64,000 bases of DNA from Novosphingobium sp. SG919 (GTDB taxonomy: Bacteria > Pseudomonadota > Alphaproteobacteria > Sphingomonadales > Sphingomonadaceae): NCBI RefSeq assembly GCF_012932495.1, contig NZ_JABCNG010000002.1, positions 372,001-436,000 of the forward strand. The letters are read 5' to 3'. Below are positions 42,110 through 51,481 of the stretch, piece by piece (within the stretch, counting starts at the first letter, position 1; the number at the start of each line of letters is the position of its first letter). Position numbers and translations under genes: made by a program. The notes under the pieces were generated by a model. That model was given only the letters and a program-made list of their open reading frames with translations. It was not told the origin of the DNA and searched no databases.

Positions 42110-43486
42110 ATGCCGTTCGAGCGATCGGGCCTTGCCCGCGACATTCTGGAAAGCCTGTTCCAGCGCTGGCGGCGTTCCGGCCGCCAAGCCGTTGCGCCGG
42201 CGCCCGCGCTGGCCGATGCGCCCCTGATCGATCGCGCGGCCGCCTTGCTGGAAGAGCGCAGCCAGTCTTCGGGCGTGCATCTGGCAGCCGAAATCCTCGA
42301 CGCCTATGCCGAACTCGACGAGGCGGGGCGGCATGATTTCCTGCGCGCGCTCGGCACGCGGTTTGCCCCCGATCCCGGCGCGATCCGCGCGGCGCTGGCG
42401 GCTTATGATGCCGATCCCACCCCGGCCCGCCTGTCGGCCGTAACCCACGCGGCGGAGGCGCCGCGCCAGGAAGTCTTGCGGCGGTTGAACCAGGCGAGTG
42501 CGGGCACGGCAAGCCTGGTGGCGATGCGGGCCGATCTCTTGCGGCTGCTGCCCCACGATCCGGCGTTGGCGGCGCTGGAGGATGACATGGTGCATCTCTT
42601 GCGGTCGTGGTTCAACCGGGGCTTTCTGGTGTTGCGCCGGATCGACTGGAGCAGCCCCGCCGATCTGCTGGAGCGGATCATCCGCTATGAAGCGGTGCAT
42701 TCCATCGCCACGTGGGACGATCTGCGCGCCCGCCTGCTGCCGCCCGATCGCCGGTGCTATGGCTTTTTCCATCCCGCGCTGGGCGATGAGCCTTTGATCT
42801 TCGTGGAAGTGGCGCTGTGCGCGGATGTGCCGGATTCGATCCCCGCGCTCCTGGCCCAGGACCGCGCGGTGCTCGATCCCCAGGCGGCGCGCGTTGCGGT
42901 GTTCTATTCGATCTCCAACTGCCAGGCGGGGCTGGCCGGCATCAGCTTTGGCCAGTTCCTGATCAAGCAGGTGGTCGAAGACCTGGGTGCCGAATTCCCG
43001 AACCTTGCCACCTATGTCACGCTCTCGCCCATCCCCGGCTTTGCGCGCTGGCTCAACAGCGCAGGCGAGCGGGGCGACGCTGCGGCCGTCGACGCGCTGG
43101 CGCAGGGCTTGCCCGATCCATCGTGGCGCGAGGACGATCCGCGCCGGCAAGCGCTGTTGCGCCTGGCCGCGCGCTATCTGCTGGCCGAACGCGATGCCAA
43201 GGGCCGCCTGCGCGATCCCGTCGCGCGTTTCCATGTGGGCAATGGTGCGCGGGTGGAGCGGCTGTGCTGGCTGGCCGATCCCGGCCCGCGCGGCATGGCG
43301 CAGTCCCACGGGCTGATGGTCAATTACCTCTATGACCTCGCCAGCGTCGAAGCCAATCACAATGCCTATGCACGGCACCGCGTGGTCAACGCCAGCAGCC
43401 CGCTGCATGCCCTTTTGGCGGATCGGCAAAGCCGCGGCACGGACAAGCGCGACTCCCGGGCTAGATTGGTCGATCAATCTGCCTGA
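42110..43486 (+). CDS. matA: Malonyl-CoA decarboxylase
   Basis: 458 residues, normal for bacterial enzymes. The ATG at 42110 follows CTTGGGAG. An all-helical N-terminal domain (residues 1-150) precedes the GNAT-like catalytic part: FFHPALGDEPLIFVEVAL, FYSISNCQAGLAGISFG, TLSPIPGFARWL, FHVGNGARVERL and SHGLMVNYLYDL are family hallmarks. It converts malonyl-CoA to acetyl-CoA and CO2, completing malonate assimilation begun by MatB at 47865-49391. Unlike the classic matABC order, it is separated from matB by a TonB receptor and an esterase. Confidence 0.92.
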   Translation: MPFERSGLARDILESLFQRWRRSGRQAVAPAPALADAPLIDRAAALLEERSQSSGVHLAAEILDAYAELDEAGRHDFLRALGTRFAPDPGAIRAALAAYDADPTPARLSAVTHAAEAPRQEVLRRLNQASAGTASLVAMRADLLRLLPHDPALAALEDDMVHLLRSWFNRGFLVLRRIDWSSPADLLERIIRYEAVHSIATWDDLRARLLPPDRRCYGFFHPALGDEPLIFVEVALCADVPDSIPALLAQDRAVLDPQAARVAVFYSISNCQAGLAGISFGQFLIKQVVEDLGAEFPNLATYVTLSPIPGFARWLNSAGERGDAAAVDALAQGLPDPSWREDDPRRQALLRLAARYLLAERDAKGRLRDPVARFHVGNGARVERLCWLADPGPRGMAQSHGLMVNYLYDLASVEANHNAYARHRVVNASSPLHALLADRQSRGTDKRDSRARLVDQSA

Positions 43487-43781
43487 CCGGATCGCAACGG
43501 GCTTTGCCCGGCGGGCATGCGCGGTCCGGCACGTGCCGCTGCTCCGGGTAAGAGGCGCATTCGGTTTCGCGGACGTAAAATACTGTTTCCAAGCAGGTAC
43601 GCGCCGTTCCGGCTGCCGCGCAGGGGTCTCAACTGCGCCGCGGATTCATGGGTTTCGCCCAGAAACCATCCCTTCTGTGGATGGGTTTGGATAAATCCTA
43701 TCTATTTTACTTCTAATTGGAAAGGAGGCATTGCCGATTTGGTCAGGCCAAATAGCCGGCCACGATAAGAGGGAGGATCCT
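43487..43781. other. Intergenic region before a TonB receptor gene
   Basis: 295 bases. The second half turns AT-rich (GATAAATCCTATCTATTTTA near 43690-43710), likely the promoter of the receptor. No copy of the TGTATGC motif was seen here. No RNA or small gene was recognised. Confidence 0.45.
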
Positions 43782-46172
43782 GTGCGCAAACTCTATACCG
43801 CGGCTCTGTCGTCTGCGTCGGTGCTCTGTGCACCCGTGGCCATGGCGCAGTCCACCACTGCCCAAGACGCCGTCGCGGGGGAAGCCGCTGCGCAAAGTGG
43901 CGAAATCATCGTGACCGCCCAGCGCCGCAGCGAAAGCCTGCAGCGCGTGCCGGTGAGCGTTACGGCGCTGTCCAAGGATGCGCTCAGCGCGCAGAACCTC
44001 AACGATCTCACGCAAATCTCTCGCGCGGCGCCGTCGCTGCAAGTGGGCGTGGACAATTCCTTTGCGGTGCGCGGCATCGGCACGCTGGCCTTTGCCGGCA
44101 CGATCGACAGCAGCGTGGCCATCGCCATCGATGACGTGAACCTGGGGCGTCCGGTCCTCAACAGCCCGCTGCTCAACGACCTGGCGCGCGTCGAAGTGCT
44201 GAACGGGCCGCAGGGCCTGTTGTTTGGCAAGAACGCGTCGGCCGGCTTGCTCAACATCGTCACCGCGCGGCCCAAGCTGGGCGACTATTCCAGCGCCACC
44301 AACCTTGAACTGGTCAGCCGCGACAAGCCGTCGGAATCGGGCAGCGCCTTTGGCGTCATTGCACGCGAGACGCTGAACATCCCGGTGACGGCGAATTCGG
44401 CGCTGCGGCTGAGCGGCCTCTATTCCTACCAGGAACCCGCCACCACCCACGTTGGCACCTATGCGCCGGGCACGCGCCACGATCTGAACGTCACCAGCTT
44501 TTCCTTCAAGGGCAAGTACCTGGCAGAGCTGACCGACCAGCTCACGTTCTATGCGATCGGTGACTACAACGAAAACCACGGTATCGCGGGGATTTTCGAC
44601 AACACCTATCGCCAGGTCGACGCGACCAGCACCAACCTGCCGTCGCTGAACGCCGCGGGGATCACGCCGGGATCGCGCAATTTCCTGTTCGGGGGCGAAG
44701 CGAACCAGTTTCGCGACATCAAGACCGGCGGCGCGCAGGGCCAGCTGTCCTATCGCCTGGCTTCGGGCATCGAGATCAGCAACCTGTTTGCCTGGCGGTT
44801 CTATACCCAGAACCAGGCAGTGGATGGCGATTACCTGCCCGGCAATGGGCTCAACACCAATGCGTCCCAATCGCGCTATGACCAATATTCCAACGAGTTG
44901 CGCGTGGCGCTTCCGGCCGAGAACCGGCTGAGCGGGCAAGTCGGGCTCTATTGGTTCAAGTCCAAGCTCGATCTGGCGCGCCAGCTTGCCGGCAACAGCT
45001 ATCTGTCGGATACGGCGGCGCAGGGCTATCCCTTCTGCGTCGGCGCCGTGGCCGTTCCGGGCGCCAACCCGCCGACTTGCGCGCGCAGCAACGTGGCGCA
45101 AGTGGGCAGCGATCGCAACTATGTGCAGAACACGCAAAGCTATGCCGGTTTCGGCCAGCTCACCTACAAGGTGGTCGATGGCTTGCAACTGATTGCCGGC
45201 GGCCGTGTCACCCACGACAAGATCGACCTGGTGCTGGCCCAGAACCAGTTGAACTACTACCAGGCATTGGGCGGGCCGCGCGGTACGTTCTCGTCCAGCT
45301 ATGCCAACACCGATTTCAGCTGGAAGGCCGGCGCGCAGTTCCAGGCAACGCCCACGATCATGTTCTACGGCTTCTATGGCCGGGGCTACAAGGGGCCCGG
45401 GTTCAACGACAGCTTCCCCACGGCGACGGCCGACGTGGTGGTGCGGCCCGAAACCTCGCGCACGGCCGAAATCGGCGTGAAATCGAGTTTCCTCAACCGC
45501 AAGCTGACGATCAACCTCTCGGCCTTCCACACCAAGTTCGACAACTTCCAGGTGCAGTCGTTCAACGCTGCCCTGGCGACGTTCCAGGTGCAGAACGCAG
45601 CCAGCGTCACGTCGAAGGGGATCGAGGCGATGGTGATCGTGGCGCCGTTCACCGGCTTCACGCTGACCAGCTCGGCCTCGCTGCTGTCGTCCAAGTTCGA
45701 CAGCTTTGCCGGTGCGCAGTGCTATCCCACGCAAACCACGTATGGTTGTTCGGCCACCCAGGCGACGTTCGATGCGGCGGGGCTGACGCTGCCGGCAGCG
45801 CCGCGCTTCACCTCCACCATGCTGGCGCGCTACGAAGTGCCGCTGGAAGGAACGGTGAAGCCGTTCATCCAGGGCAACTGGTACCATCGCTCGTCGATCA
45901 ACTACACCGTGAACCAGGCGCCCGGCGCCACGGTGGGCGCGATCGACGTGTTCGGCGCGAGCATCGGTGCCAAGCTGTCCAACCGGCTGGAAATCTCGGT
46001 GTTCTGCAAGAACTGCACGAACGAGATCAATCCGACGTCGATCGGCGTGGATTCGGGGGATTCGAACGCGCGCAATTCGCGGGGCCAGTCCACGCCGAAG
46101 CTGTCCTATACCCAGCAGTTCGGGCTGGATTCGGTGCGCTCGTTCGGCCTCAACCTGGGCATGAATTTCTAG
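43782..46172 (+). CDS. TonB-dependent outer-membrane receptor (malonate cluster)
   Basis: 796 residues starting at a GTG that follows GAGGGAGGA. Signal peptide to about APVAMA, TonB box IIVTAQRRSES near 43-53, plug with AVRGIGTLAFAGT, IAIDDVNLGRPVL and VEVLNGPQGLLFGKNASAG, barrel ending in LNLGMNF. Two cysteine pairs occur in barrel loops (near GYPFCVGAV and QCYPTQTTYGC). It lies between malonyl-CoA decarboxylase and a secreted carboxylesterase, so its ligand may be a malonate-containing conjugate or a metal-malonate complex. The plug is close in pattern to the receptor at 51726, at the other end of the cluster. Confidence 0.91.
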   Translation: MRKLYTAALSSASVLCAPVAMAQSTTAQDAVAGEAAAQSGEIIVTAQRRSESLQRVPVSVTALSKDALSAQNLNDLTQISRAAPSLQVGVDNSFAVRGIGTLAFAGTIDSSVAIAIDDVNLGRPVLNSPLLNDLARVEVLNGPQGLLFGKNASAGLLNIVTARPKLGDYSSATNLELVSRDKPSESGSAFGVIARETLNIPVTANSALRLSGLYSYQEPATTHVGTYAPGTRHDLNVTSFSFKGKYLAELTDQLTFYAIGDYNENHGIAGIFDNTYRQVDATSTNLPSLNAAGITPGSRNFLFGGEANQFRDIKTGGAQGQLSYRLASGIEISNLFAWRFYTQNQAVDGDYLPGNGLNTNASQSRYDQYSNELRVALPAENRLSGQVGLYWFKSKLDLARQLAGNSYLSDTAAQGYPFCVGAVAVPGANPPTCARSNVAQVGSDRNYVQNTQSYAGFGQLTYKVVDGLQLIAGGRVTHDKIDLVLAQNQLNYYQALGGPRGTFSSSYANTDFSWKAGAQFQATPTIMFYGFYGRGYKGPGFNDSFPTATADVVVRPETSRTAEIGVKSSFLNRKLTINLSAFHTKFDNFQVQSFNAALATFQVQNAASVTSKGIEAMVIVAPFTGFTLTSSASLLSSKFDSFAGAQCYPTQTTYGCSATQATFDAAGLTLPAAPRFTSTMLARYEVPLEGTVKPFIQGNWYHRSSINYTVNQAPGATVGAIDVFGASIGAKLSNRLEISVFCKNCTNEINPTSIGVDSGDSNARNSRGQSTPKLSYTQQFGLDSVRSFGLNLGMNF

Positions 46173-46275
46173 AGCGCGATCGACTTTGACTGCGTCAAAG
46201 CCGGCGCTCTACCATTTTGATTTGCCGCATTTTCCGAGTCGGCAGGTGATTCCACCTGCCTTGAAAATGCTCTAA
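46171..46275. repeat. Composite palindromic element after a TonB receptor gene
   Basis: AGAGCGC...CTTTGAC pairs with GTCAAAG...GCGCTCT (46171-46210), then GGCAGGTG pairs with CACCTGCC around ATTC, framed by CATTTTC and GAAAATG and ending in GCTCTAAG. The blocks resemble AGAGCATTTTC-type intergenic repeats widespread in alphaproteobacteria. The first hairpin overlaps the receptor stop codon and could also terminate transcription. Confidence 0.55.
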
Positions 46276-46330
46276 GCTCCCGACCAGGCGAAACCCGGCA
46301 ACGGCCGTGCAGGCGTTGCCGGGTTTCGTC

Positions 46331-47863
46331 CTATTCGCCCCAGATCTGCCGTTCCACACCATCGGGATCGCTGGCGATCGCCGGCGCATGGTCCAGCACC
46401 ATGGTGGCGTGCGCCTTGGCATCATAAGTGTGCCAGGCGGGAAGACCCGGGCCGGCCGGCGCCTGTCCCTGCACAAAGCGCAGCATGGCACCGTGCATGG
46501 CGTTGACCAGTGGCTGATCGGTCGCGGAAAGCCCGAGGAACTGGGCCATGCCCTTGCTGTTCACATGGTCGAAGGTGAACGGCACGTCGAGCACGTGGGG
46601 GCTGTGGCCCTTGAACGGGCCGCCGGGTGCAGGATACGTCAGGCGATAGCGCCACACCGGTGTGCCATGGCTGGCCTGGGCGGCCGCCAGGCGCAGGCAG
46701 GGCATGCCGTATTCCTCTGCCGTGAGCAGGCGCCAGTGGCGTTCGGGCACCGAAAGCTCGGGAAAGGCCTGGGCATAGGCCGCATCGAGCGTGGTCATCT
46801 GCTCTATCGTGGCATTGGACAAGGCTTGCGGCTTGATCGGGCCGGCGGCGTCCTGAGGCGCGATGAACAGGCGGCTTTCATCGGCATTGCTGCCGATCAG
46901 CAGCGGCACGCGCGGCGCTTGGCCGGCGCGCAGCCGGGCGAGCGGAACCATGGGCAGCACCTGGCCATCGACCATCGGCCGGAACGGGAAATTGCGCGGC
47001 CAGGCGGCCTTGGCGGCTTCCTGCGCAGCAAGCAATTGCGCGGTCGGCGCGGTGAGCAGCTTGTCTGCCCCGCCCAGCTTTTCGGCCAGGACACGGGCAA
47101 AGGCCTCGGCCTCGGCGCGGGTGTGCACCGTCTGGCCGCCGCCGCTGAAAATCGCGGCGCGGGAATAGAGCGTGTCGGCCATGGGCATGCCCAGCAGCGT
47201 GCCCACGTTCTTGCCCCCGGCGGATTCGCCGGCAATGGTGATGCGGGCCGGATCGCCACCGAAGGCGGCAATATTGGCGCGAACCCAACGCAGCGCCAGC
47301 ACCAGATCGCGCATGCCGTTGTTGGCACTGCCCGCGTATGCCGCGCCGAGCAACCCGCCGGTTTCCAGGAAACCCAGCGCGCCCACGCGATAGTTGACCG
47401 TCACCGCCACCACGCCATCGGCGGCAAAGCGGTCGCCGGCGGTGAGCGCTTCGCCGCTCCACCCCGTTTCGTTGCCGCCGCCGTGGATATAGACCAGCAC
47501 CGGATGGCGGCCGGGCGCGGTGGGCGCCCAGATGTTGAGCGCCAGGCAATCTTCGCTCATCGTGCCGGCGAACGGCATCATGCCCGCGCGCTGGGGGCAG
47601 ACCGGGGCGGGCGCGGTGGCATCCCATAGGCCGGGCCAGCGCGGCGCCGGGCGCGCTGGGGCAAAGCGGGCCGCGCGGCCATAGGGAATGCCGGTGAACA
47701 CGCGCACGCCATCGGCCAGCTTGCCGCGCACCGCGCCACCGGTGGTGGCGATGGTGAGGCCATCGCCCATGGCCATGGCAAAAACGCCCGGTGCGTGGGC
47801 TAGCAAGGGCGCGGCGGCGATCAAGCCCAGCGCTTCGCGGCGGGCGAGTGTGGCGCCGACCAT
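46331..47863 (-). CDS. Secreted type-B carboxylesterase
   Basis: 510 residues. The leader ARREALGLIAAAPLLAHAPG with an early arginine pair suggests export, possibly by Tat. Type-B features: GIPYGRAARFAPARP, SEDCLALNIW, oxyanion HGGGNETG, nucleophile GESAGGKNVG (serine near 205), acid in SNADESRLF and histidine in GHSPHVLDVPFTF. It cleaves carboxylic esters. The start is one base after the stop of matB, so it is made with the malonyl-CoA synthetase. That coupling suggests that it releases malonate (or a malonyl half-ester) from an ester in the periplasm; this is inference from context. Confidence 0.87.
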   Translation of the reverse strand: MVGATLARREALGLIAAAPLLAHAPGVFAMAMGDGLTIATTGGAVRGKLADGVRVFTGIPYGRAARFAPARPAPRWPGLWDATAPAPVCPQRAGMMPFAGTMSEDCLALNIWAPTAPGRHPVLVYIHGGGNETGWSGEALTAGDRFAADGVVAVTVNYRVGALGFLETGGLLGAAYAGSANNGMRDLVLALRWVRANIAAFGGDPARITIAGESAGGKNVGTLLGMPMADTLYSRAAIFSGGGQTVHTRAEAEAFARVLAEKLGGADKLLTAPTAQLLAAQEAAKAAWPRNFPFRPMVDGQVLPMVPLARLRAGQAPRVPLLIGSNADESRLFIAPQDAAGPIKPQALSNATIEQMTTLDAAYAQAFPELSVPERHWRLLTAEEYGMPCLRLAAAQASHGTPVWRYRLTYPAPGGPFKGHSPHVLDVPFTFDHVNSKGMAQFLGLSATDQPLVNAMHGAMLRFVQGQAPAGPGLPAWHTYDAKAHATMVLDHAPAIASDPDGVERQIWGE

Positions 47864-47864
47864 A

Positions 47865-49391
47865 TCAGTTCACCTTTGCCGCAAAGAGATCGGCGTGGGC
47901 TTCACGCAAGGCTTTCTTCTGGATCTTGCCCATGGTGTTGCGCGGCAGTTCGGGCACGAAGATCACCCGGCGCGGCTGCTTGAAGCGGGCCAGTTCCCCT
48001 TGCAGCGCGGCCAGCACGGCGGCTTCGTCAAGCGCGGCATCGCGCGCCTGGACCACGGCCACCACGCCTTCGCCCATGTCCGGGTGGGGCACGCCGATTA
48101 CCGCGCTTTCCGCAATGCCGGGAATGGCATCGATCAGCGCTTCCACTTCGGCCGGATAGACATTGAACCCGCCGCAGATGATCAGGTCCTTGGCCCGGCC
48201 GACGATGGAGACATAGCCCGCGGCGTCGACCACGCCCATGTCGCCGGTGATGAAAAAGCCATCGGCGCGCAATTCCTCGGCAGTCTTTTCCGGCATCTGC
48301 CAATAGCCCTTGAACACGTTGGGGCCGCGCACCTCGATTCCGCCGACGGCGCCCTGCGGCAGGACCGCGCCAGTATCTGGATCGGTGATGCGCAGTTCCA
48401 CGCCGGGCAGCGGCAGGCCCACGCTGCCGGGAATGCGTGGCCCCTCATAAGGGTTGGACGTATTCATGTTGGTTTCGGTCATGCCATAGCGTTCGAGGAT
48501 GGCATGGCCGGTGCGGGCGGAAAATTCCTTGTGCGTTTCGGCCGAAAGCGGGGCCGAGCCGGAGACGAACAGCCGCATGTGCGCCACCAGATCGCGGGTA
48601 AAGGCAGGGTCGGCCAACAGGCGGGTGTAGAAGGTGGGCACCCCCATCAGCACGCTGGCGCGCGGCATCATGCGGATCAGTTCGGCCACGTCGAATTTGG
48701 GGCACAGGATGATCGCGCTGCCCGCCGCGATGGTGATGTTGGTCGCCACGAACAGCCCGTGGGTGTGGAAGATCGGCAGCGCGTGGAGCAGCACGTCATC
48801 TGCGGAAAAGCGCCAGTAATCCTTGAGGGTGAAGGCGTTGGAGGCAAGGTTGGCGCGGGTGAGCATGGCGCCCTTGGACCGGCCGGTGGTGCCCGAGGTA
48901 TAGAGAATGGCAGCGAGGTCTTGCGGGCCTACGGCGTGCGGCGCGGGGTTCGCGCCGTGGGCAGAGAGGCCCGGAACCAGCGTGCCTTCGCCCGCAGCGC
49001 CCAGCGTGAGCCGCGTCGGCACGCCGAGTTCGTCGCACAGCGCGGCCATTGCCGCTTCGTCCTGCGGGCGGTGGATGAACAGCGCGGGGGCTGCGTCGCT
49101 CAGGAAAAACCGCACTTCGGCCGGGGTATAGGCGGTGTTGAGCGGCAGATAGACCGCGCCGATGCATTGCGCGGCGAGATAGGTGAGCAGCGCGTCGGCG
49201 CTCTTTTCCACCTGCACGGCCAGCCGGTCGCCCACTTGCACGCCTGCGGCGCGAAACAGGCCGGCCATCTGTCCACAACGCGCCAGCGCGGCACCATAGG
49301 TGATCACGGAAAGATCGGGCAGGATCAGGAATGGCGCATCGGGCGCCGCCAGAGCGCGGGTTTGGAAAGTGGCGAACAGATCCTGCTCCAT
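47865..49391 (-). CDS. matB: Malonyl-CoA synthetase
   Basis: 508 residues, ATG at 49391. The adenylation loop is LYTSGTTGRSKGAML, the hinge GYVSIVGRAKDLIICGGFN, and the catalytic lysine lies in NTMGKIQKKAL. The block RYGMTETNMNTSNPYEG and the following GSVGLPLPGVELR are characteristic of MatB and separate it from fatty-acid ligases. It makes malonyl-CoA from malonate, ATP and CoA in the cytoplasm. It is first in a leftward operon with the carboxylesterase and diverges from the GntR-type regulator. Together with malonyl-CoA decarboxylase at 42110 and MadLM at 50244-51378 it completes a malonate pathway. Confidence 0.9.
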   Translation of the reverse strand: MEQDLFATFQTRALAAPDAPFLILPDLSVITYGAALARCGQMAGLFRAAGVQVGDRLAVQVEKSADALLTYLAAQCIGAVYLPLNTAYTPAEVRFFLSDAAPALFIHRPQDEAAMAALCDELGVPTRLTLGAAGEGTLVPGLSAHGANPAPHAVGPQDLAAILYTSGTTGRSKGAMLTRANLASNAFTLKDYWRFSADDVLLHALPIFHTHGLFVATNITIAAGSAIILCPKFDVAELIRMMPRASVLMGVPTFYTRLLADPAFTRDLVAHMRLFVSGSAPLSAETHKEFSARTGHAILERYGMTETNMNTSNPYEGPRIPGSVGLPLPGVELRITDPDTGAVLPQGAVGGIEVRGPNVFKGYWQMPEKTAEELRADGFFITGDMGVVDAAGYVSIVGRAKDLIICGGFNVYPAEVEALIDAIPGIAESAVIGVPHPDMGEGVVAVVQARDAALDEAAVLAALQGELARFKQPRRVIFVPELPRNTMGKIQKKALREAHADLFAAKVN

Positions 49392-49441
49392 GGTGATCCC
49401 TTTGTTGGTCGGCTTCTTTGTCGGACAGCTGGCCGTTGGTA

Positions 49442-49480
49442 CATACATGATGGTTGAATAGCCTTCTAGTGTATGCAAGA
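49442..49480. promoter_or_regulatory. Paired CATACA/TGTATG motif in the matB-matR intergenic region
   Basis: CATACA (49442-49447) and TGTATGCAAGA (49470-49480) form an inverted pair separated by 22 bases between the divergent matB and regulator genes. TGTATGCAAGA differs by one base from the sites at 42034 and 51482. An operator here could control both directions. Confidence 0.55.
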
Positions 49481-49503
49481 TGTGTTGTGGAGAAAATTTG
49501 CGC

Positions 49504-50199
49504 ATGCAGGATAATCCGATGAACGCGGCCGAGGAAGCCCCCAGCCTGCTCCTTTCCGAGCGCATCCGCATCGCGCTCGCCGACGAGATCACCGCCGGCA
49601 GCCTGGGGCCGGGCGCCACGCTTGACGAGCAGCAGATCGGTGATCGGTTCGGCGCTTCGCGCACGCCGGTGCGTGAGGCGATCCGCCAGCTGGCGGCCGT
49701 AGGCCTGGTGGAAATGCGCCCCCGGCGCGGCGCGGTGGTTTCCGGTTTCACCACGCAGCGCATCATCGACATGTTCGAGATGAGTGCCGAGATCGAGGCG
49801 ATGTGCGTGCGCCTGGCGGCCTATCGCATGAACCCGATGGAGCGCAGCCGCCTGGCGCAGTTGCACGAGGATTCCCTCGCGATGGTCGAGGCGGGGGACA
49901 TCGACGCATATGACCGCATGAACTGGTCGTTCCACCAGGTGATCTATGAAGGCACCCACAACGCCTTCATCGCCGAACAGGCCATGACCTTGCGCGATCG
50001 CATGGCGGCCTTCCGCCGCACCCAGTTGCGCGAAACCGGGCGCCCGGTGCGCTCGCGCGCGGAACACGGCGATGTGGTGGCCGCGATCATGCGCAGCGAT
50101 GGCGAGGAAGCGGCGCGGTGCATGCGCGCACACATGTTCAATGCCTCGATCGCGCTGGAACGCTTCACCGCCAAGCGCGAGGAATTGGGCACCGGCTGA
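49504..50199 (+). CDS. matR: GntR/FadR-type regulator, MatR-like
   Basis: 231 residues from the ATG at 49504; an ATG at 49480 overlaps the putative operator, and one at 49519 has its own AGGA. The N-terminal winged helix shows LADEITAGSLGPGATLDEQQ, GDRFGASRTPVREAIRQLAA and GLVEMRPRRGAVVSG. The C-terminal all-helical FCD domain (residues about 90-220) carries metal- or ligand-binding histidines (NWSFHQVIYEGTHN and SRAEHGDVVAAIM). MatR in rhizobia represses malonate genes and responds to malonate. Position between matB and madLM supports the same role. Confidence 0.85.
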   Translation: MQDNPMNAAEEAPSLLLSERIRIALADEITAGSLGPGATLDEQQIGDRFGASRTPVREAIRQLAAVGLVEMRPRRGAVVSGFTTQRIIDMFEMSAEIEAMCVRLAAYRMNPMERSRLAQLHEDSLAMVEAGDIDAYDRMNWSFHQVIYEGTHNAFIAEQAMTLRDRMAAFRRTQLRETGRPVRSRAEHGDVVAAIMRSDGEEAARCMRAHMFNASIALERFTAKREELGTG

Positions 50200-50243
50200 G
50201 GCGCCAGGCGCCGCAACAACGAAAACGGGAGTGGGGTTAGGCA

Positions 50244-50624
50244 ATGGCGATCTATGGAACGGCGCTTTTGGCGCTGTGCACCTTGTTGGGCGCGGCGTTG
50301 GGCGAATTGCTGGGCGTGGCGCTGCATGTGAAGGCCAATGTCGGCGGCGTGGGCCTGGCCATGCTGCTGCTGATCGCCGCCAAGGGCTGGCTCGCGCGGC
50401 GCGGCAAGCTTACCCCCGGCTTGCGCCTTGGCGTGGAATTCTGGGCGCTCATGTATATCCCGATCGTGGTGGCCATGGCGGCGCAGCAGAATGTGCTGGC
50501 CGCGGTGGAAGGCGGACCGATGGTGGTGATCGCCGGCGTAACGGCAGTGGCCCTGTGCTTTGGCCTGGTGGCCGTGCTGGGCCGGGCGTTGGATGGCCGT
50601 CATGGGGGCCGCAACGATGGGTGA
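50244..50624 (+). CDS. madL: Malonate transporter subunit MadL
   Basis: 126 residues with four hydrophobic segments. GTALLALCTLLGAALGELLG and GVALHVKANVGGVGLAMLLL are recognisable, as is EFWALMYIPIVVAMAAQQNV. MadL works only with MadM as a two-subunit sodium- or proton-coupled malonate carrier of the inner membrane. The gene starts 44 bases after the regulator, with GGGAGTGGGG upstream, and overlaps madM by 8 bases. Confidence 0.9.
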   Translation: MAIYGTALLALCTLLGAALGELLGVALHVKANVGGVGLAMLLLIAAKGWLARRGKLTPGLRLGVEFWALMYIPIVVAMAAQQNVLAAVEGGPMVVIAGVTAVALCFGLVAVLGRALDGRHGGRNDG

Positions 50625-51378
50625 GATCGCGCAAAAGATCGTGGCCGACCAGGGGCTGGTGCTGGCCTTTGCGCTGGTGGGCGCGTTGATGTGGGGCAGT
50701 GCTGCCATCTCGCGCTATCTTACCGCCGGGCGCATCCACGCCAGCGCCATCGCCATCCTGGCCGCGCTGGCCCTGGCCTGGTGGGGCGGCGTGTTGACCG
50801 GCGGCAAGAAAGGCCTGGCCGACGTGCCGGGCCTGGCCGGGCTGGCCCTGATGGGCGGTGCGATGCTGCGCGATTTTGCGATCGTCGCCACCGCGTTCGA
50901 GGTTGACGTGATCGAAGCGCGCAAGGCCGGCCTGATGGGGGTGATTGCACTGGCGCTGGGCACAGTGGTGCCCTTTGCCGTGGGCGTGGGTGTCGCATGG
51001 AGCTTTGGCTATCGCGATGCCGTCTCGCTGACCACGCTCGGGGCTGGCACGGTCACTTACATCGTCGGGCCGGTTACGGGCGCTGCGCTGGGGGCATCGT
51101 CCCCGGTGATTGCCCTGTCCATCGCCACCGGCGTGCTCAAGGCCGTGCTGGTGATGACGTTCACGCCGATGGTGGCGCGGTTCATCGGCCTGGACAATCC
51201 GCGCAGCGCCATGGCCTTTGGCGGCTTGATGGGCACGGTCAGCGGCGTGGCCGGCGGCCTTGCTGCCACCGACCAGCGCCTGGTGCCCTATGGCGCGCTG
51301 ACCGCCACATTCCACACCGGCATTGGCTGCCTGGTGTGCCCTTCGATCTTTTTCCTGATCGTGCGCGCCTTGGCTTGA
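50617..51378 (+). CDS. madM: Malonate transporter subunit MadM
   Basis: 253 residues, the usual size. The start MGEIAQKIVADQGLVLAF at 50617 overlaps the end of madL. About nine hydrophobic segments are visible; SAAISRYLTAGRIHASAIAI, TYIVGPVTGAALGASSPVIA and MAFGGLMGTVSGVAGGLAAT match MadM. It imports malonate together with MadL. A regulatory gap of about 350 bases follows before the next TonB receptor gene. Confidence 0.92.
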   Translation: MGEIAQKIVADQGLVLAFALVGALMWGSAAISRYLTAGRIHASAIAILAALALAWWGGVLTGGKKGLADVPGLAGLALMGGAMLRDFAIVATAFEVDVIEARKAGLMGVIALALGTVVPFAVGVGVAWSFGYRDAVSLTTLGAGTVTYIVGPVTGAALGASSPVIALSIATGVLKAVLVMTFTPMVARFIGLDNPRSAMAFGGLMGTVSGVAGGLAATDQRLVPYGALTATFHTGIGCLVCPSIFFLIVRALA

Positions 51379-51481
51379 ACTGTATACGCAGGTTGCGCGC
51401 TTTCATCCCCGGCAGGCCTATTGCGGTCTTGCCAGGGATAATTTTGCGCCTCGCGTGCACATGGCTCTCACATTTGCCCGG

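Noticed and set aside
42110..43486. Reading the malonyl-CoA decarboxylase as part of a fatty-acid synthesis locus
   Set aside because: No ACP, KAS or acetyl-CoA carboxylase genes are present, whereas MatB, MadL, MadM and a MatR-like regulator are close by.
43743..45887. A 714-codon minus-strand frame opposite the first malonate-cluster TonB receptor
   Set aside because: The plus strand has signal peptide, TonB box, plug and barrel; the opposite frame is a composition artefact.
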